Assembly (NCBI RefSeq): GCF_042477335.2
Contig: NC_091246.1
Location: forward strand, 181,161,001-181,225,000
Reading direction: 5' to 3'
Length of the DNA stretch: 64,000 nucleotides
DNA from: Ovis canadensis
Taxonomy: Eukaryota; Chordata; Mammalia; Artiodactyla; Bovidae
The notes beneath the pieces are model-generated. The model was not told the DNA's origin, ran no database searches, and was given only the letters and a program-made list of their open reading frames with translations. This document shows positions 12,101-21,100 of this stretch, in pieces (the first letter of the stretch is position 1; every line of letters starts with the position of its first letter). The position numbers and the translations under genes are program-made.

Positions 12101-15100
12101 GGGATGGTGCCTCTTATCCACATCAATTTCCCTGGAGATGAAACTCCCAAGGAACCAGCAATAACCAAACCAAGCCTCCAAAAACGAAAGGGCATCCTTC
12201 GTAGCAATAGTAGCTTCAACATACTTGCACACCAAGAAAATGACAGGCATAAGGTGAAAACCCAGAGAATTAAGTTAGATTCAAAGACCAAGACCAGTAA
12301 CAGGACACCTCAAAATTTCATGATTTCCACTGAAGTTTCCGTGAAGACTACCATGCACAAAACCAGTATAAAAACTCAAGTTTTTCCTGCTTTGGGGCTT
12401 GTGGATCCCAGACCTTGGCAACCACCCAAGTTTCAAAGGAGAATGCCACAGACAGAAAGGAAGCAATCTGCTTACCAGGCTTTGAAACCTAAAAAACCGT
12501 CATTCCCTTGCCTCTATAAAAATCCAGGAATAAAAAAGTCTTCTGTTCCTCTCTCTGCTCAACCAGCAGAGCCAAGACTGAATTACTTAGATCTGAAGTA
12601 TAGTGACATGTTCAAAGAGATCGATTCAACTGCAAACGGGCCTGGAATCTATGAAATGTTTGGAACTCCCGTTTATTGTCACATGCGAGAGGCTGAACGG
12701 CGTGAAAACAAGTATCACCGAGAGATATGCTCAGCTCCATCAGGCAGATGTGTCACCAATAAATGCCGATCTTCACACACTGAGAGGAGCAGCAATAGCC
12801 GAAACAGACTTTCTCAGAAAAGACCGCATAGTAAACCCCCCAAATCTTCTCTTGGCATTAAACCAAAGCACAGAAGTTTAATTTCCAAAGAAAAGGATTT
12901 CCAGGCTGTAGATAGCACCCTACAAGATGCTGAAAATCGTGATGGCATTTCAGAACCAGGGTGGCAGATTAAGTCTTCAGGAAATGACTTTCTATCTTCC
13001 AAAGAAGAAGTTCAGCCCATGAACTTGGTTCAGGCTCATGAGCAGTTCACTGAACAGAATGATTTCTTTCCTGTCTCAGATTTGTCCATTGTTGAAGAAG
13101 TCTCTATGGAAGAGTCTGCTGATGAAGAAGACATTTCTAACAATCAGATACTTGCCACGAGCCTCAGAGATCTGCATCAACTTGAAGAGCTACGCCACCA
13201 GACCCTATTTGTTCTTTCAGAAAACAGCTGGGCAGTACCCAGTGAGAAAAATTCCAACATGCATGTACTTCAAGAGGAGCAGAAGGTAGCATCTCCCGGC
13301 GAAACAAATGCCAACCAAACTTTAACTAACGATGTAGACTTTGATGGTTTTTCAGATAAGTCGAAAACTCTTAGGAGTTTCTCTTCCCAAGAGAAACAAG
13401 AAAGTGTAACTTCTCAAGCATATCAACACTGGGCCCTGTTTTTGGATCATGATAGGTTAGCTAATGAGTCAATTCCATATCAAACACTTGGAAAAACTTT
13501 AAATGATGCAGATTCAATTTCCCAAGAAATTCTAGACTCTGTAAAGAATGAAGAATTGACAGATGAACTCTTAGGTTGTCTAGCTGCAGAACTATTAGCT
13601 CTTGATGAGAAAGATAACAGCTCTTGCCAAATAATGGCAGATGAAACAGATCCTGAAAGCCAATATTTTGTCCTCAGCAAGAGAGGAAATACCATGAAAG
13701 AATTAGGTAGAGAGACAACAAATGTCAACATACAGGTTGGTATAACTAGAATCGGGCTTTCCTAGTGGCCCAGAGAGTAAAGAATCCGCATGCAATTCGG
13801 AAGAGCTAGGTTTGATCCCTGGGTTGGGAAAATCCCCTGGAGGAGGGCATATTAACCCACTCCAGTATTCTTGCCTGGAAAATTCCATAGACAGAGGAGC
13901 CTGGCAGGCTATAGTCCATGCGGTTGCAAAGAGTCAGACAGAATTGCGCAACTAAGCACCGCACATCACATAACTAATAATCAGAGATTCATTGGGGTGG
14001 GAAGGGACCTCAGAGACACTCTGCTTCAAAACCCTTATTTTCATATGGGGAATCAGAAACCCTAAGGAGTTAAATAGTTTCATCAAGGTTTCATTGTTTG
14101 GTTGCAAGTTTGGAATCCAGGTCCCCTGACTCTCATGCTGTTTTCATTATGCTGCCTCACTTCTAGAATTTAGCTAGCCTGACACTGCATTGGAATCACT
14201 TTGGGCACATTATTGTAGCAAAACTACTTGCTAAAATAGGTAGATATTATATTTGGTGATGATATTTTCAATCAACAACTAACAGCTGGGAGATAATTAT
14301 GGGTAAAGCATTACTCTAGGTGGTATGTGAGATACACAGCCCCTGAAGTAGCTCACCATCTAGTTCAAAAAACAAATGAAGACACGAAAAGATCTTTTCT
14401 CAAAGATTCCCTGCACTTTAGCATTTGTTGCCAAATGGTTTGCTTTAATACAAAAATATTATTGATGCCTCCTGTGTTCCTGGTATTGGGATAAGAACTG
14501 GAGACACGATAGGGTACAAGACACAGCCATTGCTCTCAAGAAAACATAAGCAATAATCCTGAATTCATTAAAAAAATTTTGTTTGACATTGGAGTTGGGA
14601 TAAGAAGAATATTAACAGGTGGTAGGGTTATGCCTGTTTTAGTTTTCACTGAAGTATATCACCCTCCTATTCTACTAAATTTTTTTTAAGATGAAAGTTT
14701 TTGTTTGTTTGCTTGTTCTTACCTACCTCAACAGACTTGGAGTTTGTTTATTGGCTGTACCTTGCGGCATGCAGGATCTTAGCTCCCTGATCAGGATTAG
14801 AACTCGCAACCCCTGCTTTGGAAAAGTGTGAAGTCTTAACCACTGGACCACCAGGAAGTCCTATCTTCTCCTAAATTTTAAAGATAGAAGCATTCGGTTT
14901 AGCTGAAACATTATTCACTAAACGCTAACTAGGGTTATATCACGCTCTTTCAGGATCAGAAATAATTATTTTAAATAATTGAACAGAAGAATACACAAGG
15001 TGAGAACTTGACACATGTGAGTGAAACACATTATACTGTCTCCCCTCTGTCTTCATAACAGCTCCATGAGGTCAGTCCTGGAGGTAATAACAAGTCTCCA

Positions 15101-18100
15101 TTTTGCAAATGAGGAAATCGAGGTTTAGAAAGTCTCGCAGGGAGTGAGCGGTGGGGAGGGGCATCCTGATTCCAGCCCAACACCTTTAATCACTGTACAG
15201 TGGGAATATTCCTTGCCATAAAAGGCTACCTCCACCCTCATGGTGAGCGTGGTTTCTGCTGGGAGGTGGATAGTGATGCAGAATGGCTGCCAGGCTTGGG
15301 TGGGAGACAGGGGTACATGTGTACACGCCTGTGTGTCTGAGATGGGTCTACAAGTCTGCCAGTTCACATTCAAGAAAAGCTAACAAGCTGGTAAATATAA
15401 TCAGCCCATAACCCTACCCTGCAATTGGAATAAAAAACTGACCTTCTGTGATCTTTCATTTCCAAGCAGTCCTTAAATTTCAGTTTGAATAGAAACATGA
15501 AAGGCTGGGGAGGAGGAGGAACCCATGTGGCCCTTTGAAGGCACCTGGGGTCATTTCTAGGAAAGGTGATCCTGTGCCATGTCTTATTCTTAAGGGCCTT
15601 CTCTGTGCCTCTACATCACCATCATCGTTTATTTTTAAGAACTCATAGAGGAGATCAGGACAAAATATTTTTGGTTCTGATCAAACAGTTGGAAAACCTG
15701 GTGTAAGCTCTACAAAGATACTTATTTCCCAAGGGCAGGGCCTCTAAAGGTTTACTGTGGATACATATCTCTTGAGAATCACGCTGAAATGTAGAACTGA
15801 TTCCATATGTCCAGGGTCTGAGATTCTGCAAGTTTAACGAGCTCCCATGGGATATTGATGGAGCTGGTTTGCAGATTCTCCTTTGAGTAGCAAGGGTCTA
15901 GAGGACCATGGATCTTCAGTCTATTGCAGCTGGTCTTGACCTTCATACTTGCTTGTTACGCTTGTGCATGCATGACATGTATGTAAGAAAGAAGGTTTGG
16001 GGAATTCCCTGGGAATCCAGTGGTCAAGACTGCCACAGGCTCTGCTTCAACCCCTGATTGGGGACCTAAAATGCCACAAGATATGTGGCACAGCCAAAAG
16101 AAAAAAAAAGAAGAGAGAGAGAGAGAATATCCATATGTATGTATATTTGTGTATAAATGTGGATGTGTATGGAAATGTAGGTATAAATTCTTTTATGTGT
16201 GTGTGTTTGCATGTATGTGTGTGTTGTGGAAATAGAACAGGCAAAGGCTATTTATTCAGAGCTCATAATAGCAAAGGAGTCAACCACCATCATTTGCATT
16301 TGGTAGAGACTCAAAAGCAGGCAGAGGAGTGAGAAAGATTTTTAGTGGAAAAAAGCCTTCAGGTGTGCCCTGATTGGAGGCTGTTGTTCTGGGGAGGTTG
16401 TTGGGGCAGACGGTTAACTAGAAGGGGGCTCCTATGTGATTGGTTAAGGGTGCATATTTGGCCTTCTCTGATTGGTCCGAAGTTAGAAAAGGAAGATTCT
16501 CCTATCTGCCCTTTCTCTCTGTCCCAAGGACTCAATGTAATGATGACATTTTTTTTTTTTTTTTTTGTCTCATTCTTCCAGAGATATAGTAATGGCTTCA
16601 GGAGATATGACAAAGAGGAGAGATTTTTCAACTCACATGAAAAGAAGACATTTTCTGAAAATAGTTTAAAGTATGAAGAATCTATCCTGTGGACCAAGGG
16701 TGAGATCCTCGGGAAGGGAGCATATGGCACAGTAAGTGAAACAGGAAGCTTGCTAAAATAGAAAACCCCATTCCTCCTCGACTCCTCCCTCTTTCCTAAT
16801 CTTCCTGTTTGCCCTCCCTACTCCATATACACTTTTACTTAGAGATCTTTTAGTTGGAAGTAATAGGAAACCCAACCCAAACCAGCTTGAAGAAAAGGAT
16901 GTCCATTGTTTTATGCAACTGAAGGGTCTGGAGTAGGTCTGACTCAGGGCACAGCTGGTTTCAGAGGTCAAATAACGTCATCAGAGTCTGGCCTCTCTGT
17001 CTCTCCTTTTGGCTCTCGTTCTCAGGCTTCATGGGGTGGTTCAGTTCAGTTCAGTTGCTCAGTCATGTCCAACTCTTTGCGACCCCGCAGTACGCCAGGC
17101 CTCCCTGTCCATCACCAACTCCCGGAGTTCACCCAAACCCATCCCATTGGTGATGCCATCCAGTCATCTCATCCTCTGTCATTCCCTTCTCCTCCTGCCC
17201 TCAATCTTTCCCAGGATCAGGGTCTTTTCAAATGAGTCAGCTCTTCGCTTCAGGTGGCCAAAATATTGGAGTTTCAGCTTCAACATCAGTCCTTCCAATG
17301 AACCCCCAGGACTGATCTCCTTTAGGATGGACTGGTTGGATCTTCTTGCAGTCCAAAGGACTCTCAAAAGTCTTCTCCAACACCACAGTTCAAAAGCATC
17401 AATTCTTTGGCGCTCATTGCATTTCTCGCCTCTCCTTCTCTGAGGGTCAAGTCCTGTGGGAAAGAGGTCTTTTTGTTCAACAATTCAAGTTATGTTACCC
17501 AAAGTTGGGAGAGCCATTGCCAAGAAGCAAAAACAAAAGATATTTCTTATATTTTGTGAATTGCATAAAATACCGTTTAAAGTCCCAGCTGCTGCTGCTA
17601 AGTCGCTTCAGTCGTGTCCGACTCTGTGCGACCCCATAGACAGCAGCCCACCAGGCTCCTCAGTCCCTGGGATTCTCCAGGCAAGAACGCTGGAGTGGGG
17701 TGCCATTTGGGATATATGTATATGCATAGCTGATTCACGTTGCTGTACACTTGAAACTGACACAATATTGTAAATCAACTACAGTCCAATAAAAATTATT
17801 ACTCCAAAAAATGTTTTTAAAAGCCCAAGCACTGTACATGGTATTGGGTTGACCAAAACGTTTGTTTGGGTTTTTCAGTAAGACGGTATGGAAAACCCCG
17901 AACAAACTTTTTGGCCAACCCAATATTTGCACAGATTGCTAGAGACGACTGAATCTAAGCTATTATGATATGCATTCACCATGCTACTTATCCCAATCTT
18001 TGCTTCCCTGCAACTTTCAATTTGTTTAAGTATAGTACTTCACATTTACATAACGATGTATCATCTTAGAGAAAAACCAGGGTTTGGGAGGCATTTTGTG

Positions 18101-21100
18101 AATGAGTCACCGTTTATCTTTAATAATAAGGTATTGGTTTGCTTCTAGGTATATTGTGGTCTTACTAGCCAAGGACAGCTAATAGCTGTAAAACAGGTGG
18201 CTTTGGATACCTCTGATAAATTAGCTACAGAAAAAGAATATCAGAAACTGCAGGAAGAAGTCGATTTGCTGAAAGCCTTGAAACATGTCAACATTGTGGC
18301 CTATTTGGGGACATGCTTGGAGGAAAACATCTTAAGCATTTTTATGGAGTTTGTTCCTGGTGGCTCCATCTCTAGTATTATAAACCGTTTTGGGCCATTG
18401 CCTGAGATGGTGTTCTGTAAATATACAGAACAAATTCTGCAAGGTGTTGCTTATCTCCATGAGAACTGTGTGGTGCATAGAGATATCAAAGGAAATAATG
18501 TTATGCTTATGCCAACTGGAATCATAAAGCTGATTGACTTTGGCTGTGCCAAGCGTTTGGCCTGGGCTGGCCTAAATGGCACCCACAGTGACATGCTCAA
18601 GTCCATGCATGGGACTCCATATTGGATGGCCCCAGAAGTCATCAATGAGTCTGGCTATGGACGGAAGTCAGACATCTGGAGCATTGGCTGCACTGTGTTT
18701 GAGATGGCCACCGGGAAGCCTCCACTGGCTTCCATGGACAGGATGGCAGCCATGTTTTACATTGGTGCACACCGAGGGCTGATGCCTCCTTTACCAGATT
18801 GCTTCTCAGAAAACGCAGCAGACTTTGTGCGTGTATGCCTCACCAGGTAAGAAACTGAAAGCAAGAAAGGAGGATAAATCCCCAGGGATTCCAAGCAGTT
18901 GACATTTCCTCTGAGATTTATGGCCCATTTTCAGCTCTGCTCAGGTTATAAAATCAAGTGGGGAGTGATTTTGCTCTGAAAAGAATCATGAGTAGCCGCA
19001 TTGGGTGATGTGTTCTGTGTTGTACCAGGGTGTGGGGGTAATGCTTCAAGTGGGAAGTGTCTCAATTAAATGTCTTATCAGGTCCAGATAGTACTTGCTC
19101 AAATCAATGGATGTGCAAGAATTGCTACTTATTTGCAAGATCTGTTTATTTACCAAAGAGACATCTTCCCAGGGACTAGCCATGGTGAAATGGCATCATC
19201 TGTGCTTAGCTTCCCTCCCCTTTTGGGGAACCAGTGTTCTCATTCCTCCCTAAAACTGGCTCTCAGGAAAGTATGTGAGAAATTCATTCATATCAAGGAA
19301 ATGACATGAATTGATTAATCAATGATTGACAAATTTAATGTATTGTTCCCCCAGAAACACTTGCATTTAAAGTGAGAGGAAACATTTTGAGTCAAAGGAA
19401 CAAATCTCTAATTGAAGTATTTCAAGCATCAAGTGGGTAGTGTTTGGGGAAGCAGAAAAGTCCCAGAAGGTCACCTATTTTCTCCTGTCCTGAGGCTTCC
19501 TGGTATTTATGGAATAAAATTCTGGTTAAAGTGTAAGGACTGTAAGGGAGCTGAGAGACTACTCACTTGTGTAGTTTTCACTTTTCTTAGCCAGGTACTC
19601 TCTGCTTAGATGAAATCTTAATTCGAAGAATAAAGCAGGAAGGCAGAGAGATGGCTTTGGTTAGTGTGTGTATCTCTATGCATGAATGGGTGTGGTGGAG
19701 GAGGGCTGAAGAGAAGGGCAGGGGTGCTCAAGCCCACCTACCTACTCTTGATGTAGAGCAGCTTCGAGGGGTCTCAGCACTGAGCTGCATGTGCAGGATA
19801 AGGAGGCCGGATACCCAAACACAAATTCTTGCCTTTCAAACAGATATGCTTTCTTATTCCTAGATGAAAAATTCTAGTGCCCCAGATTTCAGCAAATATA
19901 TATGGCTACCTCCAGCTCCCTCCCGGAACGAGTTCATTTTGTCATTGTTAATGAATATTCAGAACCCAAAGATCTGTCTGCCGATGGATGTGTCTCTCTT
20001 AGCCCTCTGTCTTCCTCTTCCAGCACCTGTATATCAATCAGCCTGACCTGGTTGATTTCAGGGAATCACAGAGGCTAGGACAGCACCACATACTCCAGGG
20101 TTGGGGTGGGGAGCGGTGCAGTTCTGGGCATCCCCAGATGCAGAGATGCCCTAGGTATCCCAGGATGGATTTGCAGGCAGAGCTGTGGGCACAGAGCTAC
20201 CCCTTCCTGTCTGCCAAAATACCTCACAAAAGGGACACAAATTTGTTAGGAATATCATATGGACCAGTACTAGTTTGGGAGATTGGTCTTACCTCTTAAA
20301 ACTACTGTGGTTACTTTCTTCTGAATTGAACAATGATCTATTATTGATCCACAACAACTGCTTGCTACTCTTTCTTTTTTTTTCAAGTTCTCATTATACA
20401 CACAGACCACTTTAAAGCGAAAGGGTGGAATTTTTTCTTTTTACTCTCCTTTTGAACCATTGCTTCATAAACTAAGCAATACACAACTCATAATCAATTA
20501 ACAGGGTTATTGTGAAGGTTAAGTGAAACGGTGTGTGTAATTGCTTAGCATAGCATGGAGTACATAATTAGGGCTCCACCATTAATAACCCATGGGAGAA
20601 TGTTAATACACCTTACCTAATGAGTGTCATGCAAGCATGTAATTATCTCCTGAAATTCTATGCCAAAGACCCTAAGGACTCTAGAATCTTGCCTGTTGTC
20701 TATGAAAATAACTCCTTGGAGGTGTGGATATTCATAAATAAAGGGAAAGACACTCAAAGATTCACAAGTAGACATGATCAGGTTAAAAACTAGGAACAAG
20801 GACTGAATATAACAAATGAATTTGGGGAAGCAGTCAGAAGAATGATGGGGTACTACTACGGGCAGGTTTCAGAAATTCTGGGGAGTCAGGCCAAGGAGTC
20901 TAACTTTGTTGCAACAGGCAGTGGAGAGCAGGGAACTGCAAAGAATTTGGGGTAAAGGATGGCATGAAAAGAAAGGTCTTTGGGGAGGAAGGTCAGGTAG
21001 CAGATTTTGTAGACGGTCCTCGAATGGAGGCCATTCTAGAATTCAGAGCTTGGACTTTGATGGTAATGGAAGCAGTGGGAGTGTAAAGGGGATTCCAAGA

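Noticed and set aside
11971..12291. - strand ORF of 106 codons
   Set aside because: Antisense shadow of the MAP3K19 giant exon.
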